A DNA stretch of 64,000 nt. Origin: Xanthostigma xanthostigma. Lineage: Eukaryota; Arthropoda; Insecta; Raphidioptera; Raphidiidae. A program made the position numbers and the translations under genes. The notes beneath the pieces were generated by a model. The model searched no databases. It had not been told where the DNA came from and was given only the letters and a program-made list of their open reading frames with translations. The stretch is taken from the NCBI GenBank assembly GCA_963575645.1, contig OY754475.1, positions 15,228,509 to 15,292,508 of the forward strand, read 5' to 3'. Below, in pieces: positions 31,294 through 42,924 of the stretch. How positions within the stretch are numbered: the stretch's first letter is position 1; every line of letters starts with the position of its first letter.

Positions 31294-31561
31294 TACATTA
31301 CTCCCGACCAACATGGGCTAAATATTATGTATATTATGCGCAAATTAGCTAAAGTTATGATGATATTAACTAAGTTTATAGTTAAAGTTACACAAAAATA
31401 ACGTATAGCTAAATTATTCTGCTTGAAAAGTTCTAAAAACATTGGTTGTCTGTAAAGTCGGTTTACGGACGATAGTTTTACGTGATAACGTATTCCGTAA
31501 TACGTAATTTATGTTCTATTTCTCCTATCTTCTACATATAATAATTATAATAATTCGAATC

Positions 31562-31905
31562 TATGATATTGCATCTTTCGCTTCAAATTTAGGTTAATTT
31601 TATTTATAAAATTATTACTCACCACCTATAATAATAATAATTTTTTTAACTTTCTTTCTTTCGTATTTATTTTAAGTCTCAAAGATTAACTGTCATAATA
31701 TTTTGAAAACAATTGTTTCATTGTTTATATAAAATTCCAAAACCTACTTACAATATTTAAGTATTTTCATACGTCAAAAAATTGATTTTTATAATGATAA
31801 AATTTGTATGAAAACGATTTTTTCGAGAGATAAGACCTAGCTAAAACGATTTTTTGCCCCCCAAAATCCTTTTTCAGTAAATTTCATCCAAATCGTTAGG
31901 GCCCT
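31562..31905 (-). repeat. Family E repeat, minus copy
   Basis: Reverse complement of 17310-17648, with a short extra piece near 31823-31845. Confidence 0.8.
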
Positions 31906-31914
31906 TTTCGAGAA

Positions 31915-32042
31915 AAGCACGCACAGGGTCAGGCGGAACGTTAGGAGCGTTAGGAACGTTACACTTTTTCGTGCATGCAGCCTGTGTTTCATCAATTTAT
32001 AAGATTGGTGATTCATCAATTTATAAGACGTTATCACGTCAA
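31915..32042 (+). repeat. Family F repeat, short-core copy
   Basis: Starts AAAGCACGCACAGGGTCAGG and ends ATAAGACGTTATCACGTC. It has only two or three copies of the minisatellite nonamer and lacks the heptamer run of the copy at 19506. Confidence 0.85.
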
Positions 32043-32507
32043 ATGTCCGCGACAGTATGTATGTTTTTCTTCCAAGAACAACTCACAAAAACCATTTTTA
32101 TCTCTCAAATTTGATAAAAAATAATGAACTATTTACGAAGCTGTTTTAACCGATATAATGTTAATCTATAAATTTGTTTATTACATATTTTAAGTATTTA
32201 ATTTAAAACATATATTTGACAAAATAATTGTGATGGCTGTCGGCGTAAGAGAGCCTCAGGTATACAAAGGGGGAATCTAACAAAATAAATGATGTATTAC
32301 GAGCAGGCCCTGGAAAAACAATGTAAATTATTAGATACGTCAAAATAATTACAATTCACACTGTAAATCACCAATTTGGATACTAAATTAGTTAATTTAG
32401 AAAGGAAAAGAGAGGATAATATATTTTCTGTGAGTTGTTTTTAGCAGATAATATTTCAGTTTTTTTTTATAATTTATATTTTTTTTATATTTCTAACTTT
32501 TTTATAA

Positions 32508-32760
32508 TCTTTTATTTATAATACTTATATAAAGAGAGAGTGCGAATTTTGTGAGTGTGCGTGTATACGGAGGGTAATCTCTGAAGCTACTCATCCAATT
32601 TCAAATTTTTTTATACCAATATTTAGAATTGACCTTAGGCTAGGTATATATTATCGTGTTAAAATAAATGCGCTTTTCTAGGAGATCAATTAAGCAACGT
32701 AAGTCGACGAATAAAGGGTAGCAATATACAAATTCGGGCGAAGCCGGACCGAACTACTAG
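32508..32760 (+). mobile_element. Short non-autonomous Helitron
   Basis: The 3' end reads TTCGGGCGAAGCCGGACC, a GC hairpin, followed about ten bases later by CTAG (32757-32760) and a T. This is the Helitron terminus (hairpin plus CTRR, inserted before T). The 5' side has TCTTTTATTTATAATAC and a TATAAAGAGAGAG head, as is common in insect Helitrons that start with TC. Length is 253 bp and there is no coding capacity. Confidence 0.75.
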
Positions 32761-32761
32761 T

Positions 32762-32890
32762 CATATTATAAAGTCATGCAAACGAATAGCAAATATCATT
32801 ATTCATATCATATTACTAGCCATTACCCCTGTCACCGCACGCCTTTTTGATGTTGGAATGGTTCCGTCACCCAATTGACTGCAATTTTTT
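32762..32890 (+). repeat. Family A fragment
   Basis: AACGAATAGCAAATATCA, then TACTAGCCATTACC, then TGGAATGG. It matches the 3' part of 27241-27834 and directly abuts the Helitron's CTAG end. Confidence 0.7.
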
Positions 32891-32934
32891 TTTCTTTAGA
32901 TTGTTATTCCGTTTATGGTGCAGTAACACTAAAA

Positions 32935-34060
32935 ATTGGCGTAACTCTAAAATTGCAATATGTCAATAACGCTGCAAGTACAAAAGTTGCGCCACTTTTC
33001 AAGCTGCGTACATTTTAAAAGTGGTCAAATGTGAACAGTTGCGCAATATAAATATGTTCCGTTGTGTTGGAAAATAAAGTGGTGCCAAATCTGATTTATT
33101 GCAGCTCGCAGGTCATCGAATGTTTCATATTAGCTAGTGATATATTGTTGTGTGTTATTGAAAATGTCGAAAATGAAAATGAAGTCTGAGGATACTTCCC
33201 AATTAAATAACCCAGTTAAATCGTAATTTGTCTCTTTTTGTAAAATACATCGTCATTTTTAATTCTTGCTTAAAGTTAATTACTATTTCACAAATGTAAT
33301 GATTTCTTAGGCGTTGTTTAACCCAATATCCTTTTGAATTTGAGTTCAGTTATAAAAAGTAGAGCTTTGTGTGTAAACAGACTTGCAACTTTTATATTAA
33401 GTGGCGTTGACATCTTAAGATAGTACTGTCGATACCACAAGTATCAAATGTGTGTTCAGACACGTTTGACTTACGTAGTATTTACATTTGACAACGCCAC
33501 GTAAAAATAAAGAAAATAGAGGTATACTGACAGTAAGTCTGTTTGACTCAAAATATTAGAGCTTGCGTATAAAGCTATTGTTACAAGTTTTACACGCGTG
33601 TTTTAAAATGCCAGAGTTGCCACATATAATAAAAAACAAGATAAAAAGTACATTTTTGCTCATTACTCTTATCACATGCTCTGAACCTCAATTTCTAGAA
33701 TATCAAAATGTTTGAAAAATTGTTGCCTTTCAGTTGACACAAAATTCATTGAAATCTGTACGGTATTTTTTTGTGAAATTTAATAAAATCTGTGATTTCT
33801 AATAAGGTTCAATGTTAAAGGCAAAAAACGTTTAATATTAATGACTTTTTTTTGGTTTTCTATAGCTTTTTGAAATTTTAGGTGGTTCATTCTCTGATTA
33901 AAATCTACCAATATACCAAGTTTTATTTAATTCTGAACAGCAACTCTCTAATCTACAGTACTACCTTAAGTTGCACAATACATTTATGGCGCCACTTTAG
34001 ACTTATTTTTTAGACTATAACGCAACATGATATTTTAGAGTTGTGCCAAATAACAGTATT
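32935..34060. mobile_element. Possible 1.1 kb TIR element, decayed
   Basis: TTGGCGTAACTCTAAAAT (about 32935) and TTTTAGAGTTGTGCCAA (about 34034-34050) are imperfect inverted partners. A nested pair lies inside (ACAGACTTGCAAC...AGTGGCGTTG and CAACGCCAC...AGTCTGTTT, 33378-33545). A short frame (33164-33223) is not convincing. No transposase. Confidence 0.35.
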
Positions 34061-34661
34061 GATTATATCTCTTCAGAAATATCAAAACACTCTCAAGATA
34101 AATATTTGGCAAGTATTGGTCGGGTGCAGAGTATAAAGTCGAGACAACTGAAGCGATCGCAGCGTGATCTTGTGGACTAAATGAGCAATAAATCGTGCAA
34201 CGGTTATGGAGTATGATTTCGTTTATTACGAAACTTTGCGGCTTAAAACAATAATAATAACAACGCAGTTCAATCCCGCTCTATTGCTTGCTAGCCGCGC
34301 TAGTAGTCTTCGTGGAATTAAATGTAGATATTTAGCAAATTAAACCCGAAAAGTATTTTACAAAAAAATCTTTAAAAACACCTTAGCAATATAATTTTTA
34401 CTAAAAAAATGCCTGAACTGATTTTGATAAAATTTCTTTCGGATTATAAATGCATTTTTTCTGCAGTATTTTTAAAACCAACTAGACCGGTTTTTATAAA
34501 ATTTCTTCTAGGTTATATTGACAACTCTTCGATTGGAACCATAACGAAGTCGATGTCGTTTTTTGTTCCCGAGAACAGTTAGGCCGATTTTTATAAAATT
34601 TCCTTCCGATCGTTAACACACTACGATTGACATCCTTGCGAAGTCTATATATTTTTTACTA

Positions 34662-34738
34662 GCGGAATTAACCGGCTAATACCCGAATTAACCAACGTCA
34701 AGGATTGGTTAATTCGGGTAATTAGCCGATTAATTCGC
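34662..34738. repeat. 34 bp inverted repeat (hairpin)
   Basis: The arms 34662-34695 and 34705-34738, with cores ACCCGAATTAACCAA and TTGGTTAATTCGGGT, form a nine-base loop. A few mismatches towards the base. Confidence 0.8.
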
Positions 34739-34902
34739 GAATTAACTACTTTCTTGTATTAACCGTAAATATATACCTCGCGCTAGCACCTACGGTAGTT
34801 ACACTGTAACGTAAGTATAATAATTAATATTATTATACCTAATTCATTACAATTTAAGGGGGTCTGACAGGGGATTGCAACTGTACTAAGTGTCTGACAA
34901 TG

Positions 34903-35025
34903 TGTTACGAATTTTAATTTTCAGTCATTAATATTCAATGGATAATTTTTATTTCTCTTGATGTACCAACTACATCAAGTTTGAATAGTATAAAAGTGCT
35001 ACGCACCGTATTAGGTTTGATGTTA
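34903..35025 (+). repeat. LTR-like repeat G, copy 2 (left half)
   Basis: Starts TGTTACGAATTTTAA and includes AGTATAAAAGTGCTACGC. It stops where the 2.6 kb palindrome begins. Confidence 0.7.
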
Positions 35026-35035
35026 TTATGAATAG

Positions 35036-37650
35036 CCCGGTCATATTTTACACTAAAAATCGCTAATCTCGCAAACTAACATGTAGTTCTGATTTTTTAA
35101 TATATTGTTAGGACCACTACCAGTAGCGTATATCCAAGTTTGCAGCTTCGAAAGACCTGTGCTAACTTTGCAGCACTCAAAAAACTGCGAAATTTTCGCA
35201 CTTTTTTTGGTATTCTCAATATAGGTCTTAAACTATGCATTTTTTTATAAAATATTTTTTATACGTTTTTAAGTAGATTAAAATTGCTACAATCTGAGAC
35301 AAGAACCAGCTCTGTAGGTTCAATACTTACCGAGATACAGCTTTCAAAAAATTGACCAGTTTTTTCAACAAAGTGAAATTTTAAGATTTGGTCAATTTTT
35401 GACCCCGATATCGGGGAAAATACTCATTTTAAGGGAAATATCATAGGAACATATATTGTAGCAAATGTAATTAGCTTTAATTTAAGCAGAGAACGACGTC
35501 TGTAGGCCATATAGTTTACTCACAAATTTTAAAAATCCAAAAAATGAGAAAACTGCATTTTCGCAAATTTAAATTTAATACCTAATAATCGTTATGTAAA
35601 TCCATTCAGTGATTTTAATGTGGTTGAGTAACCAAATTGAGTAGCATAGTAGCATAAACGAGTAACATAATAAAAAAAAATAACATAATTGATAACATCA
35701 TAAAAAAATTATGCAGTTTTTGACAAAATACCGTCGTATTTCAGCCATTTTGTAAAAAATATTTACAAATTATATTCATGAACCTTCCTCATTTATCGCT
35801 CTTTCTATTACCGAAAACAATTTCAAAATCCGGTGCGTGGTTTAGTAGAAGAGAGCGGAGAAAAAGACAGAGACTTTGTTTTTAACTGTGCAGTCTTTGA
35901 CAAAATACCGTCGTATTTCAGCCATTTTGAAAAAATAATTACAAATTGTATACAGAAACCTTCCTCGTATATTGATCTTTCTATTAGCGAAAACCATTTC
36001 AAAATCCGGTGCGTGGTTTAGAAGAAATGACCGGTGAAAAAGACAAAGACAGTCAGAGACTCTGATTTTAACTATGTAGGCTTTGCTAAAATTCCGTCGT
36101 AGTTCAGTTATTTTGTAAAAAATATTTATAAATTATATACAGAAACCTTCCTCGTTTATTGCTCTTTCTACTATCGAAAACCATTTTTAGGTTCGGCGCA
36201 TGGTTTAGAAGAAATGAGCGGAGAAAAAGACAAAGACAGACAGAGACTGTTTTTAACTATGCAGTCTTTGACAAAACAACGTCGGTGTTCTTCTAAACTA
36301 TGCGCCGGATCGTAAAATGGTTTTCGGTAATAGAAAGAGCGATAAGCATGGAAGGTTTCTGTATATAATTTGTAAATAGTTTTTACAAAATGCCTGAACT
36401 ACGACAGTGTTTTAGCTCAGACTGCATAGTTAAAAATAGAGCTTCTGTCTGTCTTTGTCTTTTTCTCAGCTCACTTCTTCTAAGCCATGCGCCGGATCTA
36501 AAAATGGTTTTCGGTAGTCGAAAGAGCAATAAACGAGGAAGGTTTCTGTATATAATTTATAAATATTTTTTACAAAATACCTGAACTACGACGCAATTTT
36601 AGCAAAGACTACATAGTTAAAATCAGAGTCTCAGACTGCCTTTGTCTTTTTCACCGGTCATTTCTTCTAAACCACGCACCGGATTTTGAAATGGTTTTCG
36701 CTAATAGAAAGATCAATATACGAGGAAGGTTTCTGTATACAATTTGTAAATATTTTTTCAAAATGGCTGAAATACGACGGTATTTTGTCAAAAGACTGCA
36801 CAGTTAAAAACAAAGTCTCTGTCTTTTTCTCCGCTCTCTTCTACTAAACCACGCACTGGATTTTGAAATTGTTTTCGGTAATAGAAAGAGCGATAAACGA
36901 GGAAGGTTCATGAATATAATTTGTAAATATTTTTTACAAAATGGCTGAAATACGACGGTATTTTGTCAAAAACTGCATAATTTTTTTATGATGTTATCAA
37001 TTATGTTATTTTTTTTTATTATGTTACTCGTTTATGCTACTATGCTACTCAATTTGGTTACTCAACCACATTAAAATCACTGAATGGATTTACATAACGA
37101 TTATTAGGTATTAAATTTAAATTTGCGAAAATGCAGTTTTCTCATTTTTTGGATTTTTAAAATTTGTGAGTAAACTATATGGCCTACAGACGTCGTTCTC
37201 TGCTTAAATTAAAGCTAATTACATTTGCTACAATATATGTTCCTATGATATTTCCCTTAAAATGAGTATTTTCCCCGATATCGGGGTCAAAAATTGACCA
37301 AATCTTAAAATTTCACTTTGTTGAAAAAACTGGTCAATTTTTTGAAAGCTGTATCTCGGTAAGTATTGAACCTACAGAGCTGGTTCTTGTCTCAGATTGT
37401 AGCAATTTTAGTCTACTTAAAAACGTATAAAAAATATTTTATAAAAAAAATGCATAGTTTAAGACCTATATTGAGAATACCAAAAAAAGTGCGAAAATTT
37501 CGCAGTTTTTTGAGTGCTGCAAAGTTAGCACAGGTCTTTCGAAGCTGCAAACTTGGATATACGCTACTGGTAGTGGTCCTAACAATATATTAAAAAATCA
37601 GAACTACATGTTAGTTTGCAAGTTTAATGTTAGATATGACTGGCCTAGAA
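35036..37650. mobile_element. 2.6 kb palindrome built from about 180 bp repeats
   Basis: Positions 35071-36266 and 36418-37619 are near-identical reverse complements about 1.2 kb long, with weaker pairing out to 35036 and 37650. Each arm has a unique outer part (about 630 bp) and an inner part of tandem units of 177-186 bp. Unit starts, at TGACAAAATACCGTCG or variants, are near 35721, 35898, 36084 and 36269. The unpaired centre (about 36267-36417) is one odd unit. The frames at 35833-36021, 36390-36584 and 37366-37593 are mirror pieces and not genes. Pieces of LTR-like repeat G flank both sides in the same direction. Confidence 0.93.
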
Positions 37651-37664
37651 TTTGTTTCTTGATG

Positions 37665-37965
37665 TACAAATTACAAGTTTGAACTGTACAAAAGTGCTAC
37701 GCACCATAGTAATTTTGATGTTATAATAAATATTTTGTGTTTGGCCTAGTAAGATTTTTTTTAGAACGGCTTTCTGCGACTAGATGTCGCATGAGCATTT
37801 TGTTTGATTAAGTTTTTTATTTTTATTATTGGACGGTCGCATATTGTGCGGTACGTATACTATGATATCTGATCTAGATTTTCAATGTAAAATCAGTCTT
37901 TCACAGTTCGCTGAGTGAGTTTTGCAGTTCGACCGCTCTAACACACACACACACATGACACCACA
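37665..37965 (+). repeat. LTR-like repeat G, copy 3
   Basis: CTTGATGTAC, GTACAAAAGTGCTACGCACC, AGAACGGCTTTCTGCGAC and the CA-rich end match 14212-14506. It overlaps copy 2 by about 90 bp of shared sequence, so the palindrome between them is not a simple insertion into one LTR. Confidence 0.75.
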
Positions 37966-37999
37966 TACGCCTGTTTGAGGGTTGATGAGTTTGTTTTCC

Positions 38000-39400
38000 G
38001 ACGATCCGCCCTCATCAATGGGTTACATCACGCCACTGCACACGAACGCTAGATCTTCAATCTATGAACTTATGTCCCGTTAAATTTGTATTATGTACGT
38101 GCTTTATGATCTGTCCTAATAAAAAAACACAACGTAGGAAAATTGTCCAATGATATAATAGCTTGATATTATTTTGTCCGTGCCGTGTCCGTAGACCGTT
38201 CTACTCAATAGAGAGAACTAAAAAATTAAATTTTGACCGTCGTACGTAAACGATCATATATTGAACTGTCCGTCCTGAGGACATCATTAATTATTTATTT
38301 GTGTGTAAGTGTAACTAGAATATTATTATTTTCTTATGCAATCGATGTAAACTTTTATGTTCATTTATAATTTTTTTTATTACGAACTCATGAAATTTTA
38401 TGCAGCGTATGGCATTATTGTTATTGTTATTGAGTTTTGGGGGGTGGCTAATAAATAGGGGTAAATTTAATCGAAATCGGATGGCATTGATACACACTAT
38501 TATTTGTATTTAGGACAGTATAAATTTCGAATTCCATCCGATTTGAACAATTTTTAGTGTTTTTTTTTACTTACTGTTGAAAAAATAAAAAAAAAAGGGT
38601 TTTTCGGCGACTTTGAGGGGTTGTTTCTCCGAAACTGCCCATCAGGATCGGATGGGAATTTTTTTCCAACGTTTGGTGGTGTCAATAAAATATGATCACT
38701 AATTTTGAAGCGGTTGCCCTTTCAGTTTTTTTTTTTCTTTTTTTTTATTCGCTAGTGCAAAAACGGCCCGCGTGTTTCGGCTGGCAAAAAAATTTTATTA
38801 TATAATTAGAGTATTTCCTTCAATGCAAGCGCATTTTTATCCGGTTGCCTTTCAAACATTTTTAGATTTTGTCCCATCCTCATATCGCCGCCCTGTCCAT
38901 TTGGGGTCACTTTGGCCGCTACCAGGGGGCTCTGACCACTCAAAGGCCCAGATTACCACTCGCCATCCGGTTGCCTCTCCGACACCGGATTGACGTGCCA
39001 TTGCTTTGAATATATTATATTGTATTTTGTTTTTTAATTTTGAATAAGAAAATATATCTGAAGGTTATCTTTTAAAATTTAAAAGAAAATATTTAATTTT
39101 ATTTTACTTCTTGTTTCCGACTGATGGAAACAGATTATTTATTAAAAGATATGATCAAAACTTCTACTTATTTAATAAAATAAAAGCATTTTAGAAAATA
39201 GTCTCTTAATTTAGTCAGAAAATTTCTAACGGGCATTTTATATTTTTTTTTAATTAATATAAACAATAATTTTTTAATTTACAGGTGTACATAATGACTG
39301 TTAAATGTGTTTTTGTTATAATATATTTGTTATAATAATTTGTCAATGAAAAAGTGTTAACGTAAAAGATATAAACCTAAAACAGATAAAACAAAAAATA
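38000..39400. other. No supported gene; GC-rich patch
   Basis: AT-rich except 38860-39000, which is about 60 percent GC by eye and part of a 73-codon frame (38772-38993) with no motif I know. The phrase CGGTTGCC followed by C/T-rich sequence appears three times (about 38711, 38840 and 38969). Confidence 0.4.
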
Positions 39401-39420
39401 TGATTTGAGCTGACATAAAT

Positions 39421-39697
<277 letters not shown>

Positions 39698-39699
39698 TC

Positions 39700-40330
39700 G
39701 CAGTCATAGATTCACGCAAAGCTGGTAAAAGTCTACATTCTGATTGTGTATTACTTAGTATAACTTACATATTTTCACGTTATAATTTATTTTTCTTCTA
39801 GATCATACTTTTCGTATCACACCTATATTTAAAAAATCACACATTTTTTATACTTTTATAAAAAATATGCTAGTGACTCATAAAAAATAAACATTTTAGA
39901 ACTGTTGTTCATTTCAATGAACATATGATTTTCCAAAATTCTGCAGATGTTAAATTTAGTTTTTCACTGAATATACCTTAATTACATCCCCAAAAAGTCC
40001 AATGTCCTAAAAAATACTTTTTTTTTCAAAATAATAAAACTCGGGTCCAAAAGGGTAAGTCCAGGCAAGTTCAAATAAGACAAAATTAGTATAGGTAATG
40101 GTCGCTGTACACGAGACCGGCTTTTCCGCTAGATTTGGCTGAATTTTTTCAATTCTGCCGGTAATGGAAAAATAAAGTCACAGTTGAATTGTTCCGGCAG
40201 TACGAGTTCTAGCACCTCCCGATGATATGAAAGTGCATGTTGAGTTCGCCATTGTGACATCAAATGTATTTATGTAGTGACGGACATAAGAAAACAGTCA
40301 AGTTGTTGCAAAGGAAGTGCAATGGAATAA
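39700..40330. other. No supported gene; short repeat
   Basis: AT-rich. Block 40105-40140 is copy 2 of the short dispersed repeat at 3628-3700. Confidence 0.4.
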
Positions 40331-40565
40331 AATATATGTTTGAAGGAGATATTTTATTTTAGTTGAGGAAAATTGGAAAAAGAAGCTTTATCAGAGAATC
40401 GCTTGTGGCCAGCGTTTCGAAAATAATATTTTATTTATATTGCAGTGAGGCCCTGATGATGAAAATATAATTTTCGAATCGTTGGCCATAAGCGATACTC
40501 TGGTAAAGCTTATTTTTTTTTCAATTGTTTCTGAACTAAAATAAATCTCCTTCAATCATACATAT
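40331..40565 (+). mobile_element. Foldback with hammerhead-like core
   Basis: The arms 40331-40433 and 40462-40565 are inverted copies (TTGAAGGAGATATTTTATTT and the complement near 40540). The plus strand reads CTGATGA (40453-40459), then GAAAA-TATAA-TTTTC, a perfect five-pair stem, then GAATC. A hammerhead needs CUGANGA, helix II, GAAAC; here one base of the last block differs. The left arm (minus strand) has GAAACG at that place. Confidence 0.65.
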
Positions 40566-41198
40566 TATTATCGAATTCGCGCTTCAATAAGTTTCCGTTT
40601 GACACCCTTACACGATGAACTTGAAAGAAATTATTTTTTAAATTTTCAATTTACCGCCAGAAATTAACCTCTAGAATCGAATGTCAACCTTTTATACTTC
40701 ACGTATGTATTTGGGCCAACGCACCGTAACTTATTCAAATTTTTAAATTGTTATTTAATACTACATATATTATTTTTAAGAGTGGAACTTTATTATTCGA
40801 AATTTTTTCCTTTAAAAGAATCTTTTTTTTAATTACATTATTAGACCGGCAGCTCGTGACAGATTTTATCAACCAATCGTATCACGTATGCCCTTCAAGT
40901 TGATGATTATAAAGTAGGTGTGACAGGTCCTTATGGTTTCCCTTCCAATTAATACTAGTAGATCCAGAAAAATGATTTAAACACTCTCTTTTTCTAATAT
41001 TTTTATTAACACAAACTCAATACACTTTCTCACCACTCCAAAACTCTCGCCTTCCTCGATCTCTAACTTCACACCCCCCATCTTTAGATTAAAAAAAAAT
41101 CTATCCTAATATATATATTTTTTTACGAAACCTGAAAGGCAGTTCTGATCTAACAACAGGAGTTATTGTGTGTCTGTCCCGCTTAGTTCCTGGTTTCC

Positions 41199-41414
41199 TT
41201 AGCTGGCTTGTAAACAAGAGTTACAAAAATTTCTCACGTCTTTCGCCATATTAGGCCAATAAAAGGAATACCTAATTCGTTCAAAGGTTTTTTTATAGCC
41301 CAAATGTGTAGCAAAAATAGATTCATGAGCCCACTCTAGAATTTCCTGCCTTCTGTCACTCGGAACGACTAGCTGATGTACGGTCTCACCCAGAACTTTA
41401 TCTTTGTGATACAA
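41199..41414 (-). pseudogene. Gypsy fossil: integrase N-terminal zinc-binding part
   Basis: The HHCC domain of retroelement integrases is visible: an early His pair, LGYKKTFERI, FYWPNMAKDV and the FCNSC cysteines. The rest of integrase is not seen. Part of the broken element at 40919-43465. Confidence 0.85.
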
Positions 41415-41465
41415 AAAACCGTCAACTCTCTGAAACGCACTATGTCTGTTATTTCGTAAATCTTC

Positions 41466-41987
41466 CTAGCTGTCCACTAATGTTTTATCTTCTTTTAGCG
41501 ACTGTTTGTATTTCAAGTTGTCGCTTAATCCTAGTTCATTTGCCTTTTCTTCGTTCTCTTCTTCTAGTTCATTGTCCTCATTTTTCGGCTCCTCCACACT
41601 AGTTTCATTGATTTTAATCAATTGCCTCTCATTGGTATTCTCAGGTAAAACTTTACAGTATTCAGTCAGTAGCTCGTATGAATCTATACTCAATAGAGCC
41701 GACTCACTTAGATTTTCTATAATTGCGCACAAAATAGGAATTCCCTGTTCTTTGTTCGCTGAAACAGTACCCTGAGTGAAAATAAACATTGGTATCTCCT
41801 TTAAATTTGCACTTTTACGTTCTCCAAACGCACTGCGCACTATTATCTTACTGAGCGTCTGATACTTTTCTTCGTTAAGCTTACCGGTTCTTACGCATGA
41901 CAAATCAGCACCAGTGTCGACAAGCGCCGAAACAATTTTTCTGTCATTTTTTACAGTAACATATTTTCTATTCTTGGCTAATATCAT
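41466..41987 (-). pseudogene. Gypsy fossil: aspartic protease part
   Basis: It carries VSALVDTGADLSCVRTGK, where the DTG triad is the retropepsin active site, followed by a charged acidic tail. Part of the broken element. Confidence 0.85.
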
Positions 41988-42238
41988 TTCTGTGCCTCTG
42001 TTAATGCAAGATATTGATTATCATCTTCACTATTATCATTATCTGAAGGACAAATGTCAATCTGAGCTACCTGTTTTCTTTGTTGTGATTGAAATTGTCT
42101 CGGCTGCTCATTTTTGCAGTTCGCTTGATAATGAAAAGGTGAATTACACTTAAAACATCTGCCATGGCGTTTTCCCGTATCTTTATTGTTAAGATATTCT
42201 TTGGAAAACCGTACTATTTGGTCTCGAGATTGATGCAC
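41984..42238 (-). pseudogene. Gypsy fossil: nucleocapsid-type zinc knuckle part
   Basis: CFKCNSPFHYQANC is a C-x2-C-x4-H-x4-C knuckle in a basic, Gln-rich context. Part of the broken element. Confidence 0.85.
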
Positions 42239-42924
42239 ATTTCATCGTTTACATATTTGCTAGCAGTATACAACTCAGCCAGCTCTGCCATTTTATTGAC
42301 CTGCATCCAACCGTTAGTTTCATGCTGTTTAACAAACTCTTTAGTATCGTAAGTTAAGGTTTCCATGAATTTATCAGCAATTATTAAGTTTACCAAGTCA
42401 ACAAAATTAGCTATTTTTCTACTATTGAGGTAATATTCGTACATTCTACGAATTCTAGCTGCTAATTGATAATAATTTTCATCTTTGTCCTTACGAATTA
42501 TGTCAAACTGTCTTTTATAAACTGCTGGCGTCATTTTAAACTCTGACAGTACTGTTTCTTTCACTATGCTATAATCTGCACATTCTTCAGTAGATAATTT
42601 ATTAAACAAATGATTAGCGTAATGTGCTTCAAAGAAAGAAATTATCAGTTTACCTTTAATTTCTTCAGGTACTGTGTACAAATCAGATCCCCTCTCTGCC
42701 GTTTCAAAGAAATAAAGTACCTCAAATGGTGTCTTTGGTTGTTTGTTTAACATTTTGGATAGCAAGTTCACATAATCTGATATATTTGATTTCTTTTTTT
42801 CCGGAGTAACATTTGAATCCAGCGAAATGTCTCTGGCCTTAAAATCAAGTAATACCAACTCATGTTCACGTTTTTCTTGTTCACATCTCAAATCATGTTC
42901 ACGTTTTTCTTGTTCACATCTCAA
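42214..42924 (-). pseudogene. Gypsy fossil: gag part
   Basis: A helical gag-like region follows an N-terminal charged repeat, RCEQEKREH, present at least twice in tandem; a start-like region lies upstream near 43078. Internal words such as FEVLYFFETAERG and VKETVLSEFKMTP are typical of insect gypsy gag. Part of the broken element. Confidence 0.75.
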
